A DNA stretch of 64,000 nucleotides from Micromonospora sp. Llam0 (GTDB lineage: Bacteria; Actinomycetota; Actinomycetes; Mycobacteriales; Micromonosporaceae). The notes beneath the pieces are model-generated. The model did not search any database. It saw only the letters and a list, made by a program, of their open reading frames with translations, and was not told the DNA's origin. A program made the position numbers and the translations under genes. Below, piece by piece: positions 26,381 to 36,204 of the stretch; position 1 is the stretch's first letter; every line of letters begins with the position of its first letter. The stretch lies in the NCBI RefSeq assembly GCF_003751085.1, contig NZ_RJJY01000002.1, positions 2,604,001-2,668,000 of the forward strand. The letters run 5' to 3'.

Positions 26381-28526
26381 GGTCGGTCCGGGCGTGGTCG
26401 GTCAGCGGGGGCGGCAACGGCTCGGCGTGCAGCACCGTCAACCGGGACACCGCCCGGGTCAGCACCACGTACAGCCGGTGCAGCCCACGCGGCTCGGCCG
26501 CGACGATACCGGCCGGCTCGACCACCACCACGTGGTCGTACTCCAGCCCTTTCACCTCGGTCGCGGCGACCACCGACACCCGGATCGCGGGGTCGCCGGC
26601 GGCTCCGGTGACGCCGACACCGGCGGCGGTCAGAGCATCGCACAGGCCGGGCACCGCGGACCCGGCGGCGATCACCCCGACCGAGCCGTCGTGGGCCAGC
26701 GCCGCGCGGACCTCGGCCACCGTGGCAGCGGTCAGATCGTCGACCGTACGCAGCGACAGCGACCCGTCGCGACGCAGTGAAACCGCCGGTGGTACGTCCA
26801 CTTCGAGCGCCGGCAGCAGCCGGTTGGCCAGCTCGACCACCACCGCCGGCACCCGGAAGCCGACCGTCAGCGGCACCACCGGGGCGTCCGGCCGACCGAG
26901 GTGGGTCAGGGTCCGGTGCCAGTCGGTGGCCGCCCACGGGGCGGTGCCCTGGGCCAGGTCGCCGAGCAGGGTGACCGAGCCGTGTTCGCAGCGCCGGGCG
27001 ATCGCCCGGCACTGCATCGGCGACAGGTCCTGCGCCTCGTCGACCACCACGTGCCCGTACCCGGTCGGCCGGTCGAGCAGCCCGGCGACCTCGTCGATCA
27101 GCACCAGGTCGGCCTCGGTCCACCTGGTGGTGCGGACCGACCTGGCCGGTGGCCGCAGCAGCGCCGCCTGTTCGGCCTCGTCGAGCAGACCGCTGGCGGC
27201 GGCCGACAGCCGCTGCGGATCGGTGAGCAGCGCGGACACCACCTCGGTCGGGGTGAGCGCCGGCCAGACCCGGTCCAGCAGGGCGCGTACCGGGGCGACC
27301 CGGGCCATCCGCCGCAGCCAGGCGTCGCTCGGTGACTCGGCGCGCCGGGTCTCGGCTTGGCGTTGCAGCAGCGCGACGATCCGGGCCTGCACCCGTTCCC
27401 GACCGATCCGGTACGGCGGCTTCTCCTCGCGGACCGTCCGCACGATCCGGTGCAACGCCTCGACGCCGATCCGCCACCGGTAGGAGCCGTCCGGCACCAC
27501 GATCGACTCGTCCGGTTCGCCGAGGTACGCCTCGACGGCGCGGCGCAGCACCTGCGCCATCCTGGGGTCGTGTTTGAGCGCGGCGGCGGCCGGGGTGTCC
27601 TCGGCCCGTACCGGCACCGAGTCGATCAGGTCGGTGACCGTGCACTGGGCCACCTCGACCTCGCCGAGGGCAGGCAGCACGTTGGCGATGTAGGACAGGA
27701 ACACCCGGTTCGGCCCGATGATCAGCACCCCGGCCTTGCGTAGCCGTTCCCGGTGCGCGTACAGCAGGTAGGCGGCCCGGTGCAGGCCGACCGCGGTCTT
27801 GCCGGTGCCGGGCGCGCCCTGTACGCAGATCGACTCGGTCAGCTCGGCGCGGACCAGCTCGTCCTGTTCGGGCTGGATGGTGGCGACGATGTCCCGCATC
27901 GGGCCGACCCGGGGCCGTTCGATCTCGGTCGTCAGGATGCGGGAGGCAGTGCCGAGCTCCTCACCCCGGTCGAGGTGTTCGTCCTCGAAGCTGGTGAGTT
28001 CGCCGCCGGCGTAGCCGAACCGGCGGCGGACCCGTACCTGCTGCGGGTCGCGGGCGCTGGCCTGGTAGAAGGCCCGGCTGATCGGCGCACGCCAGTCGAG
28101 GACCAGTGGTTCGCCGGTGTCGTCGGCGACATGCCGGCGGCCGATGTGGTGGCGACTGATCTGGTCCCGGTTGAGCTGGTCCCGACCGGTCCGCAGCTCG
28201 CCCGGATCGGGCTCGTGGCCTGGCTCGTGGCCTGGCACGAGGTCGTCGTCGAGGTCGGGATCGATGTCGACGTCGAGCCGGCCGAAGAACAGCGGCGTGT
28301 CCGGGTTGTCGGCCAGCTCGGCGACCCGGCGGGCCAGGTGCCGGCCCAGGGTCTCGGCGGTGTACGCGTCCCCGGCGACCCGGTCGCCGGTGCTGAACAG
28401 GGCTTCGGCCCGGTTGCGCATCCGGGCGAGTGCGGCCCGGGACGCGGTCAGATGGGCGCGTTCAGCGGCGAGTTCGCCGTCCAGGTCGGGAGCGGGTGCG
28501 GGTGCGGGGTGGTCGGGTGCGGGCAT
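26370..28526 (-). CDS. HelD-like RNA polymerase-associated helicase/ATPase
   Basis: A 718-residue UvrD-superfamily protein. The N-terminal coiled-coil (ELAAERAHLTASRAALARM) enters the RNA polymerase channel in HelD proteins. DWRAPISRAFYQAS and the RRFGY motif are HelD-typical. Walker A GAPGTGKTAVG lies near residue 240, motif II VDEAQDLSPMQ, then TEVKGLEYDHV and YVVLTRA. HelD recycles stalled RNA polymerase and can confer rifampicin tolerance. An unusual acidic insertion with a GHEPGHEP duplication (about residues 85-130) splits the FFGRLDVD and IGRRHV strands that are normally close together. Confidence 0.9.
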   Translation of the reverse strand: MPAPDHPAPAPAPDLDGELAAERAHLTASRAALARMRNRAEALFSTGDRVAGDAYTAETLGRHLARRVAELADNPDTPLFFGRLDVDIDPDLDDDLVPGHEPGHEPDPGELRTGRDQLNRDQISRHHIGRRHVADDTGEPLVLDWRAPISRAFYQASARDPQQVRVRRRFGYAGGELTSFEDEHLDRGEELGTASRILTTEIERPRVGPMRDIVATIQPEQDELVRAELTESICVQGAPGTGKTAVGLHRAAYLLYAHRERLRKAGVLIIGPNRVFLSYIANVLPALGEVEVAQCTVTDLIDSVPVRAEDTPAAAALKHDPRMAQVLRRAVEAYLGEPDESIVVPDGSYRWRIGVEALHRIVRTVREEKPPYRIGRERVQARIVALLQRQAETRRAESPSDAWLRRMARVAPVRALLDRVWPALTPTEVVSALLTDPQRLSAAASGLLDEAEQAALLRPPARSVRTTRWTEADLVLIDEVAGLLDRPTGYGHVVVDEAQDLSPMQCRAIARRCEHGSVTLLGDLAQGTAPWAATDWHRTLTHLGRPDAPVVPLTVGFRVPAVVVELANRLLPALEVDVPPAVSLRRDGSLSLRTVDDLTAATVAEVRAALAHDGSVGVIAAGSAVPGLCDALTAAGVGVTGAAGDPAIRVSVVAATEVKGLEYDHVVVVEPAGIVAAEPRGLHRLYVVLTRAVSRLTVLHAEPLPPPLTDHARTDQRH

Positions 28527-28531
28527 GCTGA

Positions 28532-29702
<1,171 letters not shown>

Positions 29703-29714
29703 TGCCTGGGTGGC

Positions 29715-30794
29715 TCAGCTGCCGGCCGAGGCGGTCGCGGCTGCCCGCAACTGCTGGGCCACCTCACGGCAGATCTTCGCGCCGTACGTGTAGGGCCGGT
29801 CGACCGGGAACCGGGTCATCACTCCGATGGTCCATCCGTCGCCGATCGCCAGGCAGTTGACGTGCCACTCCTGCTCGTTGTCCCGGATCACCCAGCCGTT
29901 CTTGATGGCGATCTCGTCGGCTTCGTCTGCCGGGAATGCCTCGATCACCCCGAAATCGCCTGGACTGCGTACGCTGCGCATCTCGGTCAGCAGCCAGTCG
30001 GTCCACTCGGCGCCGGCCGCCCGGCCGTCGACGATGCACGCCCCGATCCGGGCCACGTCGCGGGGGGAGAGCCGGGTGGTGCTCCACCGGTTCTCGGTCG
30101 AGCTGTGGCTGTCGGTGAGCCCGCAGATCCGGATCATCCGCTCGGTCGCCGCGGTCCGGCCGATCTCCTGCCACAGCTCCTCAGCGACCTGGTTGTCGCT
30201 GTCCCTGATCATGATTTCGAGCTGCCGCATCCGGAAGTCGCTCGGCGACCGGCCCGCTTCGGCCGAGGTACGCAGGTAGTCGGCGGCGATCCACGCCTTG
30301 ATCAGCGACGCCGTGGTACTGGTCTCGGCCAGGTTGGCCGATCCGTGGATCTCGCCGGTCCGTTGGTCGAGCATCGCCCACGACCACCAACCGTCGATGC
30401 CGGCCAGCCGAACCGTGGTCGGCGCGACGGCCAGCGGTGACAGCGTCGGGTCGGGCTCCGGGGTCGGGCTCTCGCTCAGGCCGGCCGTCGGGGTCGACGC
30501 CGGTTGACGCCAGCTGGGCTGCTGGTCGGTGTCCTGCTGGTCGGTTGGCTGCTCGCCGGCGGCGGCCAACGGCGCGCCGGGAACCAGCCGCAACCCGGCG
30601 ATGCCGGCGACTGCCAGAGCGACTACCCCGATCACGATCAGCGGCGTACGCCGCCCGGCCCGGGTGTGGCGGGCCACGACGCCCGGTCGCCCGGTCACCG
30701 GCCGGGAGGGTCGGCTGGCCATCAGCCGACCCGGTCGGCTGGTGAACAGCCGGCGCAGCCGGCCGGTCGACGGAATCCAGGAGTCGGGTGGCAT
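29715..30794 (-). CDS. Class-A beta-lactamase-like serine hydrolase, membrane-anchored
   Basis: A 359-residue protein. A basic cytoplasmic N-terminus is followed by a membrane anchor at about residues 50-70 (TPLIVIGVVALAVAGIAGL) and a Pro/Thr/Gln-rich linker. The external domain has the class A/PBP motifs: S-x2-K in TASLIK, SDN in RDSDNQVAEE, and KNG (for KTG) in AIKNGW. It probably acts on or senses peptidoglycan; resistance is not implied. It starts 1 bp after the stop of a paralogue, forming a tandem pair. Confidence 0.8.
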   Translation of the reverse strand: MPPDSWIPSTGRLRRLFTSRPGRLMASRPSRPVTGRPGVVARHTRAGRRTPLIVIGVVALAVAGIAGLRLVPGAPLAAAGEQPTDQQDTDQQPSWRQPASTPTAGLSESPTPEPDPTLSPLAVAPTTVRLAGIDGWWSWAMLDQRTGEIHGSANLAETSTTASLIKAWIAADYLRTSAEAGRSPSDFRMRQLEIMIRDSDNQVAEELWQEIGRTAATERMIRICGLTDSHSSTENRWSTTRLSPRDVARIGACIVDGRAAGAEWTDWLLTEMRSVRSPGDFGVIEAFPADEADEIAIKNGWVIRDNEQEWHVNCLAIGDGWTIGVMTRFPVDRPYTYGAKICREVAQQLRAAATASAGS

Positions 30795-30795
30795 G

Positions 30796-31776
30796 TCACC
30801 CGGCCGGTGGCGCCGGGGGCGGCAGTTCGGCGGGCAGTTGGATGGCGGCGCCGGCGTGTGGGGTGACCAGCTGCCGGGCCACCTCGCGGCAGATGCCCGA
30901 CCCGTACTCGAGGCCGTAAGGGCCCGGGTACCGGGTCATCACCGCGAGCACCCAGTCGTCGTGCACGGCCAGGCAGTTGAGATGCCACAGGCCGTCCGAC
31001 CAGATCAGCGTCCAGCCGTTCTTGATGCCGACCGGCGACTCCCGTAGCAGGCTCTCCGGCAGTCCGTCGATGATGCCCCAGCGGCCTCCGCCGGAGGTGG
31101 TTTCCTGCTCGGACGCGGCGGTCCCGCCCCGTACCTGGGACATCTCGTCGAGCACCCAGTCGGTCCACAACGGGCCGGCGGCGGTGCCGTTCTTGACGCA
31201 CTCGCCCATCAGCGCGGCATCGCGCGCCGACATTTGGGTGTAGCTCCACCAGACGTTGTCCTCCTTTGGCGGCACCACCATCCGGGTCTGCTGCAGGCCG
31301 CACATCTTGATCATCCGGGTGATCACGTCGTCGCCGCCGGCCTCGTAGTACAGCCGGTCGGTGGCCCGGTCGTCGCTGTCGCGGATGGCCAGGCTGGCCA
31401 GCTGCAGAACGTCGGGCTCGGGCTCGGCGTCGTCGAGTCGCCGTAGGTAGTCCGCGACGATCCAGATTTTGATCATCGATTCGGTGGAGCTGGTCTCGGT
31501 CATGTTGGCCGAGCCGCCGATCTCGCCGCTGTCGCGGTCCAGCAGCGCCCAGGTCAGGAAACCGTCGACCGGGACCGAGACCGGTACGGCCCGCAACGTC
31601 GGCACGGCCGGCGGCTCAGGGGACTCGGCCATGGCGAGGGCCGGATCGGTCAGCTCGACGGCGGACCGGTTGGTGCCCGTCCCGCCGACGAACCGGGCCG
31701 AGGCGGTGGGGATCATCAGAACGGCACCGACCACCAGGGCTGCCAGCACGACAGTGAGTGTCACGCGTGAACTCAT
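30796..31776 (-). CDS. Class-A beta-lactamase-like serine hydrolase, exported (tandem paralogue)
   Basis: A 326-residue protein from ATG 31776; the open frame continues to a TTG at 31899, but the ATG directly precedes a good signal/anchor (MSSRVTLTVVLAALVVGAVL). Motifs are S-x2-K in TESMIK, SDD (SDN in the neighbour) in RDSDDRATDR, and KNG in GIKNGW. Colinear with the downstream gene throughout, ending in a similar ICREVARQL helix. The SDN-to-SDD change and KNG in place of KTG make penicillin hydrolysis uncertain; a D,D-peptidase-like or sensor role is possible. Confidence 0.78.
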   Translation of the reverse strand: MSSRVTLTVVLAALVVGAVLMIPTASARFVGGTGTNRSAVELTDPALAMAESPEPPAVPTLRAVPVSVPVDGFLTWALLDRDSGEIGGSANMTETSSTESMIKIWIVADYLRRLDDAEPEPDVLQLASLAIRDSDDRATDRLYYEAGGDDVITRMIKMCGLQQTRMVVPPKEDNVWWSYTQMSARDAALMGECVKNGTAAGPLWTDWVLDEMSQVRGGTAASEQETTSGGGRWGIIDGLPESLLRESPVGIKNGWTLIWSDGLWHLNCLAVHDDWVLAVMTRYPGPYGLEYGSGICREVARQLVTPHAGAAIQLPAELPPPAPPAG

Positions 31777-32184
31777 GGGGGGCTGCTCCGGGGAGTGAAT
31801 CGGTGATTTCAGCTCGTCGGTGCTCTGACGGTTGCGTCGGTACGGGATGATCCTGGGTCTACCGGGTGTTTCTGGGACTGCGGGTTCTTCTGCCGACAAT
31901 GCGGGTCAGGTGGGCCGGTGCGGGCCTCGTCGCCGCCGCGCCATTGGGCAGTTTACGGGGCGAATCTCGGAGTGCCAGCCCTCGCGTGCCGGAGATCTCA
32001 GGTGATGAGTGGTGAATCCATATGCTTCGTCCGGTTACCTGAGTATTTTCAGGATAATAAGTGGATAAACATCATGTTCACCAGGTGTCGCCGATTACAA
32101 ACTGTGCTGACTTGGTTCCGTGCCGTGAAGATTTTTCAAGTGCTGTTACAGGGCTTGGCTGCGACTGGAGTTTCTTGTAACACT
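31777..32184 (+). promoter_or_regulatory. AT-enriched leader upstream of paa operon with inverted repeats
   Basis: About 400 bp with no supported gene. The 31990-32184 part is clearly richer in A/T than the surroundings. It contains CCTGA-N6-TCAGG (32038-32053) and GTTACA...TGTAAC (32145-32150 and 32176-32181), the latter ending just before the paaA ATG. These are candidate operators for a phenylacetate-responsive repressor (PaaR/TetR or GntR type), but no regulator gene is adjacent. Confidence 0.45.
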
Positions 32185-33372
32185 ATGTTGGTGGACGGTG
32201 ACGACGCCCAGACGGTGAGTGGCACCCGCAGTGGACTCCTCGACGAGGTCGAGGCCGCCGAAGCTGACCTGCGCGACGCGGCGCTACGCGGCCGGATCCC
32301 CGGTCCACGCGCCGCCGACGATCCGGCCGATGCCGATCCCGACCATCCGGCCGATCCCGACCGGAACTTCACCGAGATGATGGACGCCGACCAGAAGATC
32401 GAGCCGCGCGACTGGATGCCGGACGGCTACCGCCGCACACTCGTCCGGCAGATCGCGCAGCACGCGCACTCCGAGATCATCGGCATGCAGCCCGAAGGCA
32501 ACTGGCTGACCCGGGCGCCCAGCCTGCACCGCAAGGCGATCCTGCTGGCAAAGGTGCAGGACGAGGCCGGCCACGGGCTGTACCTGTACGCCGCGGCGGA
32601 GACCCTCGGCGTCAGTCGGGAAGAGTTGGTCGACCTGCTGCTCGCCGGCCGGCAGAAGTACAGCTCCATCTTCAACTACCCCACGCTGACCTGGGCAGAC
32701 GTCGGAGCGATCGGTTGGTTGGTGGACGGTGCGGCGATCATCAACCAGGTCCCACTGTGCCGCTGCTCGTACGGCCCGTACGCCCGCGCCATGATCCGCG
32801 TCTGCAAGGAGGAGTCGTTCCACCAGCGGCAGGGCTACGAGATCCTGCACACCCTCGCGCACGGCACGCCGGCTCAGCGTCAGATGGCCCAGGACGCGGT
32901 GGACCGCTGGTGGTACCCGTCGCTGGCGATGTTCGGGCCGCCGGACGCCGACTCGACCCATTCGGGCCAGTCGATGCGATGGAAGATCAAACGGTTCTCC
33001 AACGACGAGCTGCGCCAACGCTTCGTGGACATGTGCGTCCAGCAGGTCGGCCCGCTCGGGCTCACCCTGCCCGATCCCGAACTACGGTGGAACGAGCAGT
33101 GTCAGGCGTACGACTTCACCCAGCCGGACTACGACGAACTGCTCCGGGTGATCCGCGGCGACGGGCCGTGCAACCGGCAGCGGCTCGCCCACCGGCGGGC
33201 CGCGCACGACGCCGGCGGCTGGGTCCGCGAGGCGTCCCGGGCGTACGCCGAGAAACAGGCCAGCCGGCGGAAAGCCGGCACCGTACCGGCGGGAGTCGGT
33301 GCCGTGCCGGTGGGAGCGGGTGCCGTGCCGGTCGGAGTGGGCGCTCCGCCGGTCGGAGCGGGTGCCGGATGA
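32185..33372 (+). CDS. paaA: 1,2-phenylacetyl-CoA epoxidase, catalytic subunit A
   Basis: A 395-residue protein from ATG 32185. Di-iron carboxylate motifs of PaaA are visible: the first helix E in [24 protein letters not shown], and [11 protein letters not shown] as the second E-x2-H. PaaA with PaaC forms the epoxidase that converts phenylacetyl-CoA to the ring-1,2-epoxide. It has an acidic N-terminal extension with [10 protein letters not shown] and a C-terminal tail of four 7-residue repeats of the VPVGAGA type. The open frame extends upstream to 31918 but that part is not conserved-looking. It overlaps paaB by 4 bp. Confidence 0.95.
   Translation: MLVDGDDAQTVSGTRSGLLDEVEAAEADLRDAALRGRIPGPRAADDPADADPDHPADPDRNFTEMMDADQKIEPRDWMPDGYRRTLVRQIAQHAHSEIIGMQPEGNWLTRAPSLHRKAILLAKVQDEAGHGLYLYAAAETLGVSREELVDLLLAGRQKYSSIFNYPTLTWADVGAIGWLVDGAAIINQVPLCRCSYGPYARAMIRVCKEESFHQRQGYEILHTLAHGTPAQRQMAQDAVDRWWYPSLAMFGPPDADSTHSGQSMRWKIKRFSNDELRQRFVDMCVQQVGPLGLTLPDPELRWNEQCQAYDFTQPDYDELLRVIRGDGPCNRQRLAHRRAAHDAGGWVREASRAYAEKQASRRKAGTVPAGVGAVPVGAGAVPVGVGAPPVGAGAG
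33283..33366 (+). repeat. Four 21-bp tandem repeats at the 3' end of paaA
   Basis: Units at 33283, 33304, 33325 and 33346, each encoding a V/P-P-V/A-G-x-G-A heptapeptide, ending two bases before the paaB ATG. The period is a multiple of three, so the frame is kept. This is a coding variant of the gene-end duplications found elsewhere in the window. Confidence 0.9.
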
Positions 33373-33671
33373 GCGGCGAACCGGGCCGGACCCCGCCCAC
33401 CCCGCTGTGGGAGGTCTTCATCCGGTCCCGGCGCGGGCTCGCCCACACCCACGTCGGCAGCCTGCACGCGCCGGACGCGACGCTCGCCCTGCGGCACGCC
33501 CGCGACCTGTACACCCGACGGCAGGAAGGTGTCTCGATCTGGGTGGTACCCGCTGAGTCGATCACCGCGTCCAGTCCGGACGAAAAGGACGCCTTTTTCG
33601 ACCCGGCGGCCGACAAGGTCTACCGGCACCCGACCTTCTACCAGGTGCCGGACGGAGCGCAGCACCTGTGA
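33369..33671 (+). CDS. paaB: 1,2-phenylacetyl-CoA epoxidase, subunit B
   Basis: A 100-residue protein: [49 protein letters not shown] is the PaaB signature. PaaB bridges PaaAC heterodimers in the complex. ATG overlaps the paaA stop and its own stop overlaps the paaC GTG, so all three are coupled. Confidence 0.95.
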   Translation: MSGEPGRTPPTPLWEVFIRSRRGLAHTHVGSLHAPDATLALRHARDLYTRRQEGVSIWVVPAESITASSPDEKDAFFDPAADKVYRHPTFYQVPDGAQHL

Positions 33672-34477
33672 CCGCGACACCCCCCGACCAGCTGCTCTGC
33701 TGGGCCGACGACGCGTTGATCACCGCCCAGCGGCTGGCTGCGTGGTGCGCCCGCGCCCCCGAGCTGGAGGAGGACGTCGCGCTCACCAACATCGCGCTCG
33801 ACCAGCTCGGCGTGGCCCGGCTGCTGCTGTCGTACGCCGCCGAGCAGCTCACCCCCGGTGCGGTGCCGGCCGCGCCGGCCGACCAGCCGGTCACCGAGGA
33901 CACTCTGGCCTTCCTCCGCTCTGACCAGGAGTTTCGCAACTGCCTGCTGGTGGAGTTGCCGGACGACGACTACGCGGTGACCATCGGCAAGCTGCTGTTC
34001 CTCGCCGCGTACCAGGTCCGGCTCTACGCCGTACTGAGCGTCGGCGCCGACCAGCGGCTCGGGGCGATCGCCGGCAAGGCGGCCAAGGAGTCCGCCTACC
34101 ATCTCGACCACGCGCGACTGTGGACCCTGCGGCTCGGCGACGGCACCGAGGAGTCGCACCGTCGCATGCAGCTCGCGGTCGACGAACTCTGGCCGTACAC
34201 CTATGAGCTGGTCGCCCCGGTGCCCGGCAGCGGCCTTGCCGACCTGCGGGCCGACTGGCTCGCCGCAGTCGGTCCGATCCTTGCCGAAGCGACCCTGGTT
34301 GCGCCGACCGGCACCGGGCCCACCACCACCGGCGGCGCCGCCGGTCGCGCTGGCGCTGGCGACGGTGGCGGCTGGCGGCCCGGCGGCGGTCGGCTGGGCC
34401 GGCACACCGAACACCTGTCGTACCTGTTGGCCGAGATGCAGGTGGTGCACCGGGCCCACCCGGGCGCGCGATGGTGA
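33668..34477 (+). CDS. paaC: 1,2-phenylacetyl-CoA epoxidase, structural subunit C
   Basis: A 269-residue ferritin-like protein resembling PaaA but non-catalytic, as in all PaaC. TNIALDQLGVARLLL, SDQEFRNCLLVELP and AAKESAYHLDHARLW are typical. A Gly/Thr/Ala-rich insertion (about residues 215-245) lies before the last helix, HTEHLSYLLAEMQ. GTG start overlaps paaB; the end overlaps paaD by 7 bp. Confidence 0.93.
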   Translation: MTATPPDQLLCWADDALITAQRLAAWCARAPELEEDVALTNIALDQLGVARLLLSYAAEQLTPGAVPAAPADQPVTEDTLAFLRSDQEFRNCLLVELPDDDYAVTIGKLLFLAAYQVRLYAVLSVGADQRLGAIAGKAAKESAYHLDHARLWTLRLGDGTEESHRRMQLAVDELWPYTYELVAPVPGSGLADLRADWLAAVGPILAEATLVAPTGTGPTTTGGAAGRAGAGDGGGWRPGGGRLGRHTEHLSYLLAEMQVVHRAHPGARW

Positions 34478-35001
34478 GCGGACGCCCCGCAGCCGCCGAC
34501 GGGGCCAGCGCAGCTGTCGGCGGGGCCAGCTCGGTCGCCTGGGCGGCGGTCGAAGCCGTCCTCGATCCGGAAATCCGCGTACTCACCATCGCTGAGCTCG
34601 GCATCCTCCGCGCTGTCGAGGTCACCGCAGCCACCGGTGCCGTCCGCGTGACGGTCACCCCCACCTACAGCGGATGCCCGGCGATGGAGCTGATCCGGGC
34701 CGAGATCCGGGCGGCGCTGCACCGGTCCGGCTTCACCGACGTCGCGGTCGTCACCGAGTTGGCGCCCGCGTGGAGCACCGACTGGATCACCGAGGCGGGC
34801 CGGCGCAAGCTCGCCGCCGCCGGGATCGCTCCACCGCCGCCGGCCGCTACCGGGCCGGTGCCGGTCCCGTTGACCATTCGCTGCCCGGCCTGCGGCTCAC
34901 CGCGCACCGAGCAGCTGAGCCGATTCGGTGCCACGGCCTGCAAGGCGCTGTGGCGGTGCCAGGACTGCACCGAGCCGTTCGAGCAGATGAAGGCGTTCTG
35001 A
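34471..35001 (+). CDS. paaD: PaaD, maturation protein of phenylacetyl-CoA epoxidase
   Basis: A 176-residue protein with an N-terminal MIP18/DUF59 domain (VLDPEIRVLTIAELGI; TYSGCPAMELI) and a C-terminal zinc-ribbon (CPACGS ... CQDCTEPF). PaaD is needed for metal-cluster assembly in the epoxidase. The first 20 residues are Ala/Gly-rich; starts at ATG 34471 or GTG 34474 are both possible. Its stop overlaps the paaE ATG by one base. Confidence 0.93.
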   Translation: MVSGRPAAADGASAAVGGASSVAWAAVEAVLDPEIRVLTIAELGILRAVEVTAATGAVRVTVTPTYSGCPAMELIRAEIRAALHRSGFTDVAVVTELAPAWSTDWITEAGRRKLAAAGIAPPPPAATGPVPVPLTIRCPACGSPRTEQLSRFGATACKALWRCQDCTEPFEQMKAF

Positions 35002-36119
35002 TGGCGGTGACGATCAGCCGACCGGCGCGACGGCGTCCGGTGTTCCACCCGCTGCCGGTCGCCGGCGTCGATCAGCTCACCGCCGACGCCGTCGCGGTCA
35101 CCTTCGCCGTACCGCCCGAGCTGCGCGACGCGTACCGGTTCCAGGCCGGGCAGCATCTCACCGTACGGCTGGTCGACCCAGCCGGCGGCCCGGAGATCCG
35201 CCGCTCGTACTCCATCTGCTCGACCCCGGCGGAGCTCGCCGACCACGGCCGGCTGCGGATCGGCGTGCGGCACGTCGCCGGTGGCGCCTTCTCCGGGTAC
35301 GCGGTGCGCCAGCTGGCCGCCGGGGCCACCGTGGAGGTGATGCCGCCGCTCGGACACTTCACCACCGGGTTCGAACCGGGCCGCAGCCGGTACTACGGCG
35401 CGCTGGCCGCCGGCTCCGGCATCACCCCGGTGCTGTCCCTGCTCGCCACCGGGCTGGCCACCGAGCCGGGCAGCCGGTTCAGTCTCGTCTTCGGCAACCG
35501 GTCTGCGCACACCGTGATGTTCGCCGACGAGATCGCCGACCTGAAGGACCGGTACCCGGACCGGTTGCAGGTGGTGCACGTGCTGTCCCGCGAGACGCAG
35601 GACGCGGAGCTGCTCACCGGGCGGATCGACGCCGCCCGGTTCGACCGCCTGCTGGACACCGTGGTACCGGGCGATCAAGTGGACGAGTGGTTCCTTTGTG
35701 GGCCGTACGGGCTGGTCATGGCGGCCCGGCAGGTGCTCGCCGAGCGGGGCGTGCCAGACGGGGCCGTACACAGCGAACTCTTCCACGCCAGCGACGCACC
35801 GCCGGCCGGAGCCGACGCGGTCACCGATGTCGACGCGGCGGCCGGCACGGCGGTGACCGTACTGCTCGACGGGCGGGCGTCGACGGTGCGGACGCGGCCG
35901 GGGGAGCGGGTGCTCGACGCGGCCCTGCGGGTCCGGTCCGAGCTGCCGTACGCCTGCAAAGGTGGGGTCTGCTCGACCTGCCGGGCGAAGATCGTCGACG
36001 GCGCGGTGACGATGGCCCGCAACTACGCACTGGAGCCGGACGAGGTGGCCGCCGGCTATGTGCTGACCTGCCAATCGACGCCCACCACCCCGACGCTCAC
36101 CGTCGACTACGACGCCTGA
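35001..36119 (+). CDS. paaE: Phenylacetyl-CoA epoxidase reductase subunit E
   Basis: A 372-residue reductase. An FAD-binding FNR-like domain (QAGQHLTVRL, RRSYSICS) is followed by an NAD(P)-binding domain (AAGSGITPVLSLL, FLCGPYGLV). A C-terminal plant-type [2Fe-2S] ferredoxin domain carries CKGGVCSTC plus a distal Cys in VLTCQST. It passes electrons from NAD(P)H to PaaA. The end of the gene (DYDA-stop) is part of a 20-bp tandem array that continues past the stop. Confidence 0.95.
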   Translation: MAVTISRPARRRPVFHPLPVAGVDQLTADAVAVTFAVPPELRDAYRFQAGQHLTVRLVDPAGGPEIRRSYSICSTPAELADHGRLRIGVRHVAGGAFSGYAVRQLAAGATVEVMPPLGHFTTGFEPGRSRYYGALAAGSGITPVLSLLATGLATEPGSRFSLVFGNRSAHTVMFADEIADLKDRYPDRLQVVHVLSRETQDAELLTGRIDAARFDRLLDTVVPGDQVDEWFLCGPYGLVMAARQVLAERGVPDGAVHSELFHASDAPPAGADAVTDVDAAAGTAVTVLLDGRASTVRTRPGERVLDAALRVRSELPYACKGGVCSTCRAKIVDGAVTMARNYALEPDEVAAGYVLTCQSTPTTPTLTVDYDA

Positions 36120-36198
36120 CTGCCGACTACGACGCCTGACTGCCGACTACGACGCCTGACTGCCGACTACGACGCTCACCGTCGACCACGACGCCTGG
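36101..36198 (+). repeat. 20-bp tandem array on the paaE stop codon
   Basis: Units beginning at 36101, 36121, 36141, 36161 and (degraded) 36181. The first unit holds the paaE terminus GACTACGACGCCTGA; the next two repeat the same bases including TGA, and the last two diverge. The unit is not a multiple of three, and the array lies downstream of translation. Confidence 0.95.
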
Positions 36199-36204
36199 CG
36201 TGCG

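Noticed and set aside
29715..31776. Beta-lactam resistance genes
   Set aside because: KNG and SDD substitutions and the membrane-anchored architecture do not allow a resistance call from sequence alone.
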